NCBI RefSeq assembly: GCF_001443045.1
Contig: NZ_LKPJ01000010.1
Coordinates: 62,001-126,000 of the forward strand
Direction of reading: 5' to 3'
Length of the DNA: 64,000 bases
From: Burkholderia ambifaria
GTDB taxonomy: Bacteria > Pseudomonadota > Gammaproteobacteria > Burkholderiales > Burkholderiaceae
The translations under genes were made by a program, and so were the position numbers. The notes beneath the pieces are model-generated. The model made no database searches, was not told the origin of the DNA, and saw nothing but the letters and a program-made list of their open reading frames with translations. Positions 1 through 11,237 of the stretch are shown here, in pieces; the stretch's first letter is position 1, and every line of letters starts with the position of its first letter.

Positions 1-1
1 C

Positions 2-1270
2 CAGTGGCTGACGACGGCGGGCGCGATCGGTGCGTTCGTGTTCGGCTTCCTGAACCGCCTGCTGCTCGTCACGGGCCTGCACCACATCATCAACTCGCTC
101 GCGTGGTTCGTGTTCGGCAACTTCACGCCGCCGGCCGGCGGCGAGATCGTGCACGGCGACCTGCACCGCTTCTTCGCGGGCGATCCGACCGCGGGCACCT
201 TCATGGCCGGCTTCTTCCCGATCATGATGTTCGGCCTGCCGGCCGCGTGTCTCGCGATGCTGCACGAAGCGCCGAAGGAGCGCCGCGCGATGGTCGGCGG
301 CCTGCTGTTCTCGATGGCGCTCACGTCGTTCCTGACCGGTGTGACCGAGCCGATCGAATTCAGCTTCATGTTCCTCGCGCCGGTGCTGTACGTGATTCAT
401 GCGGTGCTCACGGGGCTGTCGCTCGCGATCTGCCAGATCCTCGGCGTGAAGCTCGGCTTCACGTTCTCGGCCGGCGCGATCGACTACGTGCTGAACTACG
501 GGCTGTCGACGAAGGGCTGGATCGCGATTCCGCTCGGCATCGCGTACGGCGCCGCGTATTACGGGCTGTTCCGCTTCTTCATCCGCAAGTTCAACATGGC
601 GACGCCGGGCCGCGAGCCGGCCTCGGCCGATGCGGCGACCGAGTCGTACGCATCGGGCGGTTTCGTCGCACCGGCTGGCGGTGCCGCGGCGGCCGCGCCG
701 CGTGCGCAGCGCTACATCGCCGCGCTCGGCGGTGCGGGCAACCTGACGGTCGTCGACGCATGCACGACGCGCCTGCGCCTGACCGTCGTCGATCCGGAGA
801 AGGTGTCGGAGCCTGAACTGAAGTCGATCGGCGCGCGCGGCGTGCTCAAGCGCGGCGGCAACAGCGTGCAGGTGATCATCGGGCCCGAGGCCGACATCAT
901 TGCCGACGAGATGCGTTCGGCGATCGGCAGCGGCGCGACGGGTGCCGCGGCGACGGCAACGACCGCGGCTGCGCAGCCAGTCACGGGCGCGGCGGCCGGC
1001 CCGCTCGATCCCGATCCGCTGCGCTGGCTCGCGGTGTTCGGCGGTGCGACCAACGTCGCATCGCTCGACGCGATCGCGACCACGCGCCTGCGTGTCGTCG
1101 TGCGCGACGCATCGGCGGTCGATCGCGATCGACTCGGTGCGCTCGACGTCGCATGGGTGTCGCCGGACACGTTACACATCGTCTGCGGCAACGCGGCGCC
1201 ACGCTATGCGGAACAGCTCGGCGCACGCCTGCCGCCGACGGGCGGCGGTGCGGCCGCGCAACCGGCCTGA
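2..1270 (+). CDS. nagE: PTS permease, GlcNAc-type EIIC-EIIB (3' part, 5' end outside window)
   Basis: This is the C-terminal part of a sugar PTS permease that imports and phosphorylates a hexose, most likely N-acetylglucosamine, at the inner membrane. The frame is open at the left edge. The first ~190 residues are the end of a membrane EIIC domain (glucose/GlcNAc superfamily; TEPIEFSFMF and the INSLAWFVFGNF segment are visible). An EIIB domain follows with the phospho-acceptor motif DACTTRLRL (Cys codon at 761-763). After an Ala-rich linker comes a second EIIB-like domain (about 1018-1240) in which the Cys position is Ala (DAIATTRLRV). The GlcNAc assignment comes from family resemblance; nag genes would be expected upstream, outside the window. 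The frame ends at TGA 1268-1270, 135 bases before the convergent cyd operon. Confidence 0.85.
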   Translation, partial: QWLTTAGAIGAFVFGFLNRLLLVTGLHHIINSLAWFVFGNFTPPAGGEIVHGDLHRFFAGDPTAGTFMAGFFPIMMFGLPAACLAMLHEAPKERRAMVGGLLFSMALTSFLTGVTEPIEFSFMFLAPVLYVIHAVLTGLSLAICQILGVKLGFTFSAGAIDYVLNYGLSTKGWIAIPLGIAYGAAYYGLFRFFIRKFNMATPGREPASADAATESYASGGFVAPAGGAAAAAPRAQRYIAALGGAGNLTVVDACTTRLRLTVVDPEKVSEPELKSIGARGVLKRGGNSVQVIIGPEADIIADEMRSAIGSGATGAAATATTAAAQPVTGAAAGPLDPDPLRWLAVFGGATNVASLDAIATTRLRVVVRDASAVDRDRLGALDVAWVSPDTLHIVCGNAAPRYAEQLGARLPPTGGGAAAQPA

Positions 1271-1338
1271 TCCGGCATGACGCGATGAGGCGGGGCCGGT
1301 TCGCGTAGCGGGTCCGGGCCGCAGGGCAGTAAAACGAA

Positions 1339-1369
1339 AACGGCTTGCGATGCGTCGCAAGCCGTTTTT
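1339..1369. terminator. Bidirectional intrinsic terminator between nagE and cydX
   Basis: A 12-bp perfect stem (AACGGCTTGCGA / TCGCAAGCCGTT) with a TGCG loop sits between two convergent genes. On the plus strand the stem runs into a T tract ending at 1369. The A-rich left flank gives a U tract for minus-strand transcripts, so it can serve both nagE and the cyd operon. Confidence 0.85.
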
Positions 1370-1404
1370 CCTTGGGGCGGCGGCGCGATCCGCCGTGTCA
1401 CGCG

Positions 1405-1527
1405 TCAGTCGCGGCGTGCGCGCACCGGCGTTTCAGGCGACTTCTGCCGTGCTTCGAGCCACATCGCGTTGACGATGCCGAACGACAGCGCGACGCCGAT
1501 ACCGAGAATCCAGCTGAAATACCACAT
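1405..1527 (-). CDS. cydX: CydX, small subunit of cytochrome bd oxidase
   Basis: This is a 40-residue single-pass membrane protein at the 3' end of the cyd operon. It starts MWYFSWILGIGVALSFGI and continues with NAMWLEAR, the typical CydX/YbgT signature: a Tyr-Phe-Trp-rich N-terminal helix followed by a short polar tail. Family members bind the CydAB core and stabilise the haem groups of the quinol oxidase. The start codon at 1527 has a good AAGGAG ribosome-binding site, and the gene lies 54 bases after cydB on the same strand. It is short enough to be missed by automatic gene calling, but position and sequence make the call firm. Confidence 0.93.
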   Translation of the reverse strand: MWYFSWILGIGVALSFGIVNAMWLEARQKSPETPVRARRD

Positions 1528-1581
1528 GGTCCGACTCCTTGCGAAACGGTGGGCGAGGGCGCATGTGCGCCCCGGCCGGGT

Positions 1582-2718
1582 TCAATACATCGAGTGCTTG
1601 TTCTCTTCGAGCGATTGATGCGTGACCTTGCCGCGCATCACGCGATAGACCCAGCTCGTGTAGAGCAGGATGATCGGCAAGAACACGATCACCGCGAACA
1701 GCATCACCTGCAGCGTCATATGGCTCGACGTCGAATCCCACACGGTGAGGCTGCTGCGCGGGTCGAGCGACGACGGCATGATGAACGGGAACATCGAGAA
1801 GCCCGCGGTCAGGATCACGCCGGCGATCATCAGGCCGGTGCAGAAGAACGCCGTCTTTTCCTGCTTCGAGCCGGCGAGCAGCAGCGCGAGCAGGCCGCCG
1901 GCGATCCCGACCACCGGTGCCGCGATCATCCACGGATATTCGCCGTAGTTCGCGAGCCACAGGCCCGAGCCGGCGGCGACGTCCTTCAGCAGTGGGTTCG
2001 CGACCGTGTCGTTCGGTGCGGCGTGCGTGATGTGAAAGCCGCCGATCGTCGACGCGACCAGCACGCCGGCCAGCACGAACAGCACGACCGCGAGGAGCGC
2101 CGACACGCGCAGCGCGATCGACGCGCGGCGCGCGATCGCGCCGTCGGTCTTCATCTTGATGAACGCGGCGCCGTGCGCGACGAGCATCGTGAGGCTGACG
2201 AGCCCGCAGAGCAGCGCGAACGGGTTCAGCAGTGCCCAGAAGCCGCCGTAGTAGGTCACCCGCAGGTCGCTGTCGAACTTGAACGGCACGCCCTGCAGCA
2301 GATTGCCGAACGCGACGCCGAACACCAGCGCCGGCACGAAGCCGCCGACGAACAGGCCCCAGTCCCAGCCCGCGCGCCAGCGCGGGTCGGGCCGCTTGCT
2401 GCGATAGTCGAAGCCGACCGGCCGGAAGAACAGCGCGAACAGCACGAGCAGCATCGCGAAGTAGAAGCCGGAGAACGACGCGGCGTACACGAGCGGCCAC
2501 GCGGCGAACATCGCGCCGCCGGCCGTGATCAGCCACACCTGGTTGCCTTCCCACGTCGCGCCGACCGTGTTGACGATGATGCGGCGCTCGTCGTCGGTCT
2601 TGCCGAGGAACGGCAGCAGCGCGGTCGCGCCCATGTCGAAGCCGTCGGTGACGGCGAAGCCGATCAGCAGCACGCCGACCAGCAGCCACCAGATCAGCTT
2701 GAGAGTTGCATAGTCCAT
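1582..2718 (-). CDS. cydB: Cytochrome bd ubiquinol oxidase subunit II
   Basis: A 378-residue polytopic membrane protein, subunit II of the cytochrome bd quinol oxidase, which reduces oxygen to water with ubiquinol at low oxygen tension. The N terminus [20 protein letters not shown] and the segment [17 protein letters not shown] are typical of CydB, and length and hydrophobic profile match the family. The start at 2718 was chosen over an upstream in-frame start because it gives the canonical N terminus and leaves a 31-base gap after cydA. It is cotranscribed with cydP, cydA and cydX. Confidence 0.97.
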   Translation of the reverse strand: MDYATLKLIWWLLVGVLLIGFAVTDGFDMGATALLPFLGKTDDERRIIVNTVGATWEGNQVWLITAGGAMFAAWPLVYAASFSGFYFAMLLVLFALFFRPVGFDYRSKRPDPRWRAGWDWGLFVGGFVPALVFGVAFGNLLQGVPFKFDSDLRVTYYGGFWALLNPFALLCGLVSLTMLVAHGAAFIKMKTDGAIARRASIALRVSALLAVVLFVLAGVLVASTIGGFHITHAAPNDTVANPLLKDVAAGSGLWLANYGEYPWMIAAPVVGIAGGLLALLLAGSKQEKTAFFCTGLMIAGVILTAGFSMFPFIMPSSLDPRSSLTVWDSTSSHMTLQVMLFAVIVFLPIILLYTSWVYRVMRGKVTHQSLEENKHSMY

Positions 2719-2749
2719 AGCGATTCCTTGTTCCGTTGCGGGGGCGTGC

Positions 2750-4330
2750 TCAAACCGCGGCACGCTCGCCGGCTGCGGCGAGTTCGTGGTGATAGCGGCC
2801 GGTATGCAGCGACGACGGGCCGAGGCGCGCGTACTTGAACATCAGCTTGATCTCGATGACGAACAGCGCGGTGTAGAACAGGATGAAGCCGGCGAGACTC
2901 AGGTACAGGTCGCTCGGCTGCAGGCTCGACGCGGACAGGTGCGTCGGCAGCACGCCCGCGATCGTCCACGGCTGGCGGCCGAGCTCGGCGACGATCCAGC
3001 CGAATTCGATCGCGATCCACGGCAGCGGGATCGCCCACACCGCGTAGCGGAGGAACCAGCGGCGGTTGTCATGCAGCAGCTCGCGGCGCGCGCAGAACCA
3101 GAACGCGGCGACGAACGTCGCGACGAACAGGAAGCCGAGGGCCACCATGATCCGGAACGAGAAGAACACGGGCGCAACAGGCGGGATCGTCTTCTTCGCG
3201 GCGGCCTTGATCTGCTCGGGCGTCGCATCGACCACGTTCGGCGTGAACTGCTTGAGCATCAGCCCGTAGCCGAGATACTGCTTGTGCTGGTCGAACAACG
3301 CGCGGGTTGCCTCGCTCGTGTCGCCCTGCTTGATCTTCTGCAGCGCGCCGTACGCGACCATCCCGCTCTGGATGTGCTCCTCGCTGTGCTTCGCGAGCTC
3401 GCGCAGGCCGATCACCGGTTCGTCGATCGAGCGCGTCGCGATCAGGCCGAGCGCGTACGGGATCCTGATCGCGTAGTCGGTGCGCTGCGCTTCCTGGTTC
3501 GGGATGCCGATCAGCGTGAACGATGCGGGCGCCGGTTGCGTTTCCCATTCCGACTCGATCGCGGCGAGCTTCATCTTCTGCACTTCGCCCGTCGTATAGC
3601 CCGATTCGTCGCCGAGCACGATCACGCAGAGCGTCGCCGCGAGGCCGAATCCGGCTGCGACCGCGAACGAGCGCAGCGCGAAGTCGACGTCGCGCTTCTT
3701 CAGCAGGTACCACGACGACACGCCGAGCACGAACATCGCCGCCGACACGTAGCCGGCCGACACGGTGTGCACGAACTTCACCTGCGCGACCGGGTTGAAC
3801 AGCACGTCGAACAGGCTCGTCATCTCCATGCGCATCGTCTGGTAATTGAACTCGGCGCCGACCGGGTTGTTCATCCAGCCGTTCGCGACGAGGATCCACA
3901 GCGCGGACAGGTTCGAGCCGAGCGCGACGAGGAACGTGACCATCAGGTGCTTGACCTTCGACAGGCGGTTCCAGCCGAAGAAGAACAGGCCGACGAACGT
4001 CGATTCGAGGAAGAACGCCATCAGGCCTTCGACCGCGAGCGGCACGCCGAAGATGTCGCCGACGTAGTGCGAGTAGTACGACCAGTTCGTACCGAACTGG
4101 AATTCGAGCGTGATGCCGGTCGTCACGCCCATCGCGAAGTTGATCCCGAACAGCTTGCCCCAGAACTGGGTCATGTCCTTGTAGACCTGCTTGCCGGTCA
4201 TCACGTAGACGGCTTCCATGATGACGAGCAGCCAGGACAGGCCGAGCGTCAGCGGCACGAACAGGAAGTGGTAGAGCGCCGTGATGCCGAACTGCAGACG
4301 CGACAGATCGACGACTTCGCTACTTATCAT
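2750..4330 (-). CDS. cydA: Cytochrome bd ubiquinol oxidase subunit I
   Basis: A 526-residue membrane protein carrying the haem groups and quinol site of the bd oxidase. The three haem ligands of the family are recognisable: His21 in the first helix (ALYHFLF), His188 (KFVHTVSAG) and Met395 (SFRIMVALG), matching His19, His186 and Met393 of the E. coli protein. The GRQPW signature is present near residue 440. Length and order before cydB are normal. Its ATG overlaps the end of cydP by 11 bases, implying translational coupling. Confidence 0.98.
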   Translation of the reverse strand: MISSEVVDLSRLQFGITALYHFLFVPLTLGLSWLLVIMEAVYVMTGKQVYKDMTQFWGKLFGINFAMGVTTGITLEFQFGTNWSYYSHYVGDIFGVPLAVEGLMAFFLESTFVGLFFFGWNRLSKVKHLMVTFLVALGSNLSALWILVANGWMNNPVGAEFNYQTMRMEMTSLFDVLFNPVAQVKFVHTVSAGYVSAAMFVLGVSSWYLLKKRDVDFALRSFAVAAGFGLAATLCVIVLGDESGYTTGEVQKMKLAAIESEWETQPAPASFTLIGIPNQEAQRTDYAIRIPYALGLIATRSIDEPVIGLRELAKHSEEHIQSGMVAYGALQKIKQGDTSEATRALFDQHKQYLGYGLMLKQFTPNVVDATPEQIKAAAKKTIPPVAPVFFSFRIMVALGFLFVATFVAAFWFCARRELLHDNRRWFLRYAVWAIPLPWIAIEFGWIVAELGRQPWTIAGVLPTHLSASSLQPSDLYLSLAGFILFYTALFVIEIKLMFKYARLGPSSLHTGRYHHELAAAGERAAV

Positions 4331-4598
4331 GGTGGTCTCCCTCGGTAGATGCAGGCACCGGCACCGAGAGCAGCTTCTCGGCGACGGCGGCAGGCGGCAG
4401 CGACATGTGCTCAGCCTGCGGATGATTGAAGAATGCGTATTTGAGCGACATCAAGAGAACCAGCTTGACGATCAGTACCAGCGTGATGTCGCGGGCGAGG
4501 GTTGGCCCGCGTGCCCACGTGCCGATGCGCGCGCGCCAGCCGGGCGTGCCGGCGGCCTGCGGGGGAGGCGGCGCAGGCTCTTTATTGATCGAGATCAA
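4320..4598 (-). CDS. cydP: CydP, small subunit associated with cytochrome bd oxidase
   Basis: A 92-residue protein at the head of the cyd operon: a Pro-rich cytoplasmic stretch, one hydrophobic helix ([20 protein letters not shown]) at about residues 38-57, and a short tail. Single-helix proteins of this type are encoded before cydA in many beta- and gamma-proteobacteria and are called CydP. The only in-frame start giving the full protein is TTG at 4598, with a weak AGGA 5' of it. A perfect FNR/ANR-type palindrome coincides with this start codon, so the true start could be internal, but the next ATG (residue 50) would cut into the helix. The family call is good; the start is uncertain. Confidence 0.72.
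   Translation of the reverse strand: MISINKEPAPPPPQAAGTPGWRARIGTWARGPTLARDITLVLIVKLVLLMSLKYAFFNHPQAEHMSLPPAAVAEKLLSVPVPASTEGDHHDK
4585..4598. promoter_or_regulatory. Perfect FNR/ANR-type site at the cydP start
   Basis: TTGATCGAGATCAA is an exact match to the TTGAT-N4-ATCAA consensus of FNR/ANR oxygen-sensing regulators. Its last bases form the complement of the predicted TTG start codon of cydP. Oxygen control of cytochrome bd by FNR-family regulators is well established; the function of this copy is inferred. Confidence 0.55.
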
Positions 4599-4768
4599 GG
4601 CGATTATCCTGAATCGATTTACATGGTTTTGGGGCGACTTTACGTCGGATTTATGACGGCACTTAAGCTGTTTTAATCCTTTTAAGCCGACATGCCAATT
4701 TTAAAATGCCGGCATTCCGATGCCGAGTGCTGCGCTGCGGCAGACCGTCGCGAACCGAGGGTTGAAAC

Positions 4769-4782
4769 TTGAGGTAGATCAA
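4769..4782. promoter_or_regulatory. Second FNR/ANR-type site upstream of the cyd operon
   Basis: TTGAGGTAGATCAA has one perfect half (ATCAA) and one near-perfect half (TTGAG) of the FNR/ANR site. It lies about 170 bases upstream of cydP, a sensible place for an activator of the operon promoter. The region 4599-4866 otherwise contains only AT-rich promoter-like sequence. Confidence 0.5.
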
Positions 4783-4866
4783 GGTTATGCGGAAGGGGCC
4801 CGAAACCGCCCGATATCCGATCAATAAGGTCGATTAATACGAAAAAAACGGGAGAAAGGATGGGCG

Positions 4867-4898
4867 AAAAAAAACCGCTGCCAGTAGGCAGCGGTTTT
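4867..4898 (-). terminator. Intrinsic terminator of rpoH
   Basis: A 12-bp stem (ACCGCTGCC / GGCAGCGGT plus flanking A-T pairs) with a 4-base loop. On the minus strand it is followed by eight T residues, directly downstream of the rpoH stop codon. Confidence 0.88.
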
Positions 4899-4925
4899 GG
4901 ATGAAGCGCTCTGAATTGCCGGGAT

Positions 4926-5861
<936 letters not shown>

Positions 5862-5924
5862 TAAAAAAACTCCTTTGGAATCAGGGACAAACCCTTGGTC
5901 TCGGATGAGATTCCGGGGGTCATC

Positions 5925-5951
5925 TTAGCACTCCCACAATCCGAGTGCTAA
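5925..5951. promoter_or_regulatory. CIRCE operator (HrcA site) upstream of rpoH
   Basis: TTAGCACTC, nine spacer bases, GAGTGCTAA: an exact match to the CIRCE inverted repeat bound by the heat-shock repressor HrcA. It lies 63 bases upstream of the rpoH start. CIRCE normally controls groESL or dnaK operons. Presence at rpoH would place the sigma-32 regulon under HrcA, an arrangement reported for beta-proteobacteria. Confidence 0.92.
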
Positions 5952-6223
5952 TTCCTTAGAGGGCACGTGGGCATCCAAGTTCCCGGTTTTCTATCGAACT
6001 ACTCGAGTCGATAGTCTAATTTGCGACCGGGTTGGTCGGAGGAAGTTCCGTAAGCCGTTGTTTCTGATGGTAATCAGTAGACGATTTCGATTTTTGTAGT
6101 TTTGGAAGCAAACAATTTCGCTTCGTGATGCCGATCCGAAAAGTCCTTTACCATACCATTCAGTTCGCTCGGGCCCAGCCGTTGCGGCTGGGCTCCATTC
6201 AACCCACAAAGTTGGAGTGTCAG

Positions 6224-6793
6224 ATGAACAATAAGAAGAATCGCCGGACCCGTAGCCGGCTTGCGCTGCATGCGTTGCTCGCGGCGTCGCTGCTGGGCGG
6301 ATCGGGGGCCGCGTTCGCGGACCGGTGGGGGATCCAGGCGGGCGGCGGGTTTTCCGACCGCCACGGGATCGACAAGGGTGATCTCGGCGTGGTGTGGGAT
6401 CCGGGCTGGAACTGGTGGGAAATCGGCGGCTGGCACTTCGCGTTCGTGGTGGAGGGGCACGTCGGCTACTGGCACACGGGCGGCAACGTCCATAGCAGTA
6501 TCGGCGAATTCGGGGTGACGCCAATGTTCCGCTTCATCAAGAGCGCGGGGCAGGTTCGCCCGTTCATTGAGGCCGGCGGCGGCGTCCGGCTTCTGACGCA
6601 CCCGACGATCTCGGACAATTTCTCGCTGTCGACCGCATTCCAGTTCGCGCCGACTGCGGGTGTCGGCGTGCAGTTCGGCCAACGGCAACAGTATCAGGTC
6701 GGCTACCGTTTTGAACATGTGTCTAACGCGGGTATCAAAGAGCCGAATCCTGGTATAAATTTCCACCAGTTCTACGTGCAATACAACTTCTGA
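6224..6793 (+). CDS. pagL: PagL-like lipid A 3-O-deacylase (outer-membrane barrel)
   Basis: A 189-residue acyloxyacyl hydrolase family protein, predicted to remove the 3-O acyl chain of lipid A at the outer membrane. A basic N terminus and hydrophobic core give a signal peptide cleaved after AAFA (residue 32). The catalytic motif HVSN (His165, Ser167) lies in strand context YRFEHVSNAGI, and the protein ends in Phe like other outer-membrane barrels. At the place of the catalytic Glu140 of P. aeruginosa PagL (14 residues after His) there is Asn179 here (NPGINF). The ATG at 6224 was chosen for its GGAG ribosome-binding site and signal peptide. It diverges from rpoH. Confidence 0.85.
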   Translation: MNNKKNRRTRSRLALHALLAASLLGGSGAAFADRWGIQAGGGFSDRHGIDKGDLGVVWDPGWNWWEIGGWHFAFVVEGHVGYWHTGGNVHSSIGEFGVTPMFRFIKSAGQVRPFIEAGGGVRLLTHPTISDNFSLSTAFQFAPTAGVGVQFGQRQQYQVGYRFEHVSNAGIKEPNPGINFHQFYVQYNF

Positions 6794-6838
6794 TCCGCAC
6801 GCCCGCGCACGGCGGGCGCGTTGCCGAGGAGTCAGGCG

Positions 6839-7222
6839 ATGGCGAAGGTGGTCGATGCGATTCGCGCACTCGAGCGCGATCGGTTCCGGGCGATGGTCGA
6901 CGGGGACGGCGAGGCGCTCGATGCGCAATTGTCGGACAAGGTGTTCTTCGTGCACACCAACGGCAAACGCGAAACCAAGCAGCAGTTCATTGACGCGATC
7001 GTTGCCGGCCGCCGCCGCTATCGTCAGATCGAAATCCAGTCGCAGGACCTGCTGCCCGTCGGCGACGCAACCTGCGTCGTCACCGGGCGCGCGCTGATCG
7101 AGATGGAGACCAACAACGGCGGGCTGGTGTTTCCGATCGCCTATACCGCCGTCCATACCCACGAGCAGGGCCATTGGCGCCTGCTGGCGTGGCAGGCGAC
7201 GCGGTGCGCGACCGAGACATGA
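6839..7222 (+). CDS. NTF2-like (SnoaL/DUF4440) small protein
   Basis: A 127-residue soluble protein with the cystatin-like NTF2 fold pattern: N-terminal helices (AIRALERDRFRAMVDGD), then alternating strands ending in VHTHEQGHWRLLAWQATR. Similar proteins are common in beta-proteobacteria and are annotated as nuclear transport factor 2 family or DUF4440; no enzymatic role can be assigned from sequence. The ATG at 6839 has a GAGGAG ribosome-binding site 7 bases upstream, which rules out the in-frame TTG at 6821. It follows pagL by 45 bases and may be cotranscribed, with a terminator after it. Confidence 0.75.
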   Translation: MAKVVDAIRALERDRFRAMVDGDGEALDAQLSDKVFFVHTNGKRETKQQFIDAIVAGRRRYRQIEIQSQDLLPVGDATCVVTGRALIEMETNNGGLVFPIAYTAVHTHEQGHWRLLAWQATRCATET

Positions 7223-7255
7223 GCGCGCGTGGCGCTCGTTTTCATGTCCCGACCG

Positions 7256-7278
7256 AAGCGGCCTTCTGGGCCGCTTTT
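7256..7278 (+). terminator. Intrinsic terminator after the NTF2-like gene
   Basis: AAGCGGCC / GGCCGCTT 8-bp stem with a 5-base loop followed by T residues, 34 bases after the stop codon. Confidence 0.75.
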
Positions 7279-7365
7279 CATTGGCCCGTGCGGCGCGGAT
7301 CGCGCGGCGCACGGGCGGTCACGCACCGCTCGCTGACGTTCAAACCCTGAAGCGAAACCTGCCGG

Positions 7366-9372
<2,007 letters not shown>

Positions 9373-9438
9373 GTCGGCCCGAAGTCGGCCCGAAGTCGGC
9401 CCGAAGTCGGCCCGAAGTCGGCCCGAAGTCGGCCCGAA
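9373..9438. repeat. Six-copy 11-bp tandem repeat (VNTR) between ybiB and leuA
   Basis: Six perfect head-to-tail copies of GTCGGCCCGAA fill 9373-9438. The last copy is followed by GGGCCGAC at 9442-9449, which pairs with GTCGGCCC at 9428-9435 to form an 8-bp hairpin just after the ybiB stop on the minus strand. Any of the six copies could pair with that arm. The array looks like amplification of one arm of a terminator-like hairpin. Confidence 0.9.
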
Positions 9439-9461
9439 AGGGGGCCGACCCGGGATATTGG

Positions 9462-10436
9462 TCACGGTGCAATCCGGGCGATCTGCACGATCGTCGCGAC
9501 TTGCCGTGCAAGCGTGTCGGGCACCGGCATTTCGCCGCGCAGCACGGCGTCCGTCCACGCGGCCGTCGTCGCCGCGTCGCGCGATTCGGGCAGCGCGACG
9601 GGCGGCGCGTCGCTCGACGAGCGCTCGGCATCGATCAGCGTGTCGCACACGCCGTCGTGCAGCCAGTCGACCTGCACCTGGCGCCGCGTGTCGGCCACCG
9701 CTTCGCCTTCGGTGCCGCGCGCGAGCAGCGCGCCGCCGAGCGCGGCATTCGGATGATCGCGGAACAGTTGTGCGAGGCTGTCGCGGTACGGCGGATGCGT
9801 GTAGTTGACGAGCCGCAGCCCGGCCGGCGCGAACGGCTGCAGGATCTTCACGAGCGTGTGCGTGGAGTTGCGCACGCCGAGCAGGCCGCGCAGCGACAGC
9901 AGGTGCGCGATGCGCGGCGCCAGCGCATCGATCGGCGCAAACGCGACGCGGCGCTCGGCGAGCGTGTCCTCGATCGCATCGTGTGAGGTCGACGGCGCGA
10001 TCGACAGCGCCGTGAAGATCTCCGCGCTCGTCACGCGGCCCGGATCGCGCTCGACGCCGTGCACGAGCACTGGCACCCCTTCGCGCGCGAGCAGCAGCGC
10101 GAGCAGCGGCACGAGATTCGGCTGCTTGCGCGCGCCGTTGTAGCTCGGGATCGACACCGGGCGGAACGCGGCATCCTGCACGTGCACGGGTTCGAACGAT
10201 GCCTGCGCGGCGGCGAGCATCGCCGCCAGTTCGTCGGCGCTTTCACCCTTCAGGCGATAGGCGATCAGGATCGCGCCGAGTTCGACGTCCGACACGCGCG
10301 CATCGAGCATCGCGCGATAGAGCTCGAACGTGTCTTCGGCGGACAGCGCGCGTGCGCCGTGCGGGCCGCGGCCGATTTCCTTGATGAAGCGGGCGCAAGG
10401 GAACGGCGAGGCGGCGGAGTCGTGAGGAGCGGTCAT
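9462..10436 (-). CDS. ybiB: YbiB (TrpD2-like) DNA-binding protein
   Basis: A 324-residue member of the TrpD2/YbiB family, related to anthranilate phosphoribosyltransferase but not an aromatic biosynthesis enzyme. The N terminus has the family's helical bundle (FIKEIGRGPHGARALSAEDTFELYRAMLD), followed by the glycosyltransferase-3-like fold. E. coli YbiB binds single- and double-stranded nucleic acids and is LexA-regulated; the same role is likely here but unproven. It lies upstream of leuA on the same strand, 449 bases away, with the tandem repeat in between, and diverges from maiA. Confidence 0.88.
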   Translation of the reverse strand: MTAPHDSAASPFPCARFIKEIGRGPHGARALSAEDTFELYRAMLDARVSDVELGAILIAYRLKGESADELAAMLAAAQASFEPVHVQDAAFRPVSIPSYNGARKQPNLVPLLALLLAREGVPVLVHGVERDPGRVTSAEIFTALSIAPSTSHDAIEDTLAERRVAFAPIDALAPRIAHLLSLRGLLGVRNSTHTLVKILQPFAPAGLRLVNYTHPPYRDSLAQLFRDHPNAALGGALLARGTEGEAVADTRRQVQVDWLHDGVCDTLIDAERSSSDAPPVALPESRDAATTAAWTDAVLRGEMPVPDTLARQVATIVQIARIAP

Positions 10437-10488
10437 CGGGGCGTGGGGCGTCGGCCCGCCGGCCGAATACGATCAAGAGAGACATCCC

Positions 10489-11133
10489 ATGAAGCTCTAC
10501 AGCTATTTCCGCAGTTCCGCGTCGTACCGCGTGCGGATCGCCCTGAACCTGAAGCAGCTGCCGTACGACACGGTCCCCGTGCATATGCTGCGCGACGGCG
10601 GCGAGCAACTGAAGGACGCGTACCGCGCGGTGAACCCCGATGCGGTCGTGCCGACGCTGATCGACGGCGATGCCACGTTGCAGCAATCGCTCGCGATCAT
10701 CGAATATCTCGAGGAAACGCATCCCGAACCCGCGTTGCTGCCGAAGCAGCCGGTCGACCGCGCGTATGTGCGGGCGATTGCGCTGCAGGTCGCGTGCGAG
10801 ATCCATCCGCTGAACAACTTGCGCGTGCTGAAGTACCTGAAGCACACGCTGAAGGTGCCCGAGGATGCGAAGAACGAGTGGTACCGGCACTGGATCGAGG
10901 CGGGTTTCGCGTCGCTCGAGACGCGCCTCGCGAACGATCCGCGCACCGGCAAGCTGTGCTTCGGCGACACGCCGACGCTCGCCGACATCTGCATCGTGCC
11001 GCAGGTGTTCAACGCGAACCGCTTCTCGGTCGACACGACGCGCTTCCCGACGATCCAGCGGATCGCCGATCATGCGTCGACGCTCGATGCGTTCAAGGCC
11101 GCGGAGCCCGGCGTGCAGCCCGACGCCGAGTGA
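10489..11133 (+). CDS. maiA: Maleylacetoacetate isomerase (zeta-class GST)
   Basis: A 214-residue glutathione-dependent cis-trans isomerase converting maleylacetoacetate to fumarylacetoacetate in tyrosine/homogentisate breakdown. The thioredoxin-like N domain carries the zeta-class signature SSASYRVRIAL at residues 9-19, and the C domain is all-helical with GDTPTLADICIVPQ. Length is normal for the family. It stands apart from the usual hmgA/fahA genes, which are not in the window. The ATG at 10489 has a purine-rich upstream stretch. It diverges from ybiB across 52 bases. Confidence 0.93.
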   Translation: MKLYSYFRSSASYRVRIALNLKQLPYDTVPVHMLRDGGEQLKDAYRAVNPDAVVPTLIDGDATLQQSLAIIEYLEETHPEPALLPKQPVDRAYVRAIALQVACEIHPLNNLRVLKYLKHTLKVPEDAKNEWYRHWIEAGFASLETRLANDPRTGKLCFGDTPTLADICIVPQVFNANRFSVDTTRFPTIQRIADHASTLDAFKAAEPGVQPDAE

Positions 11134-11191
11134 TGTCGAGTGATGCCGAGCGCCGCCGCGGCCGCCGGCTGGCGGCTTGCGGCCGCGCATG

Positions 11192-11214
11192 AAAAAGGGC
11201 GCCCGAAGGCGCCC
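11192..11214 (-). terminator. Intrinsic terminator of ftsY
   Basis: GGGCGCC / GGCGCCC stem capped, on the minus strand, by a UUCG tetraloop and followed by five T residues. It lies 23 bases downstream of the ftsY stop, in the gap between convergent maiA and ftsY. Confidence 0.9.
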
Positions 11215-11237
11215 TGTGCGATGCGGCCCGGCGGTGT

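Noticed and set aside
2786..4348. Long plus-strand open frame opposite cydA
   Set aside because: It is antisense to a confidently assigned gene; its Arg/His/Glu/Asp-rich composition is typical of a shadow frame in GC-rich DNA.
9373..9438. Possible CRISPR array
   Set aside because: Units are contiguous 11-mers with no spacers, and there are no cas genes in the window.
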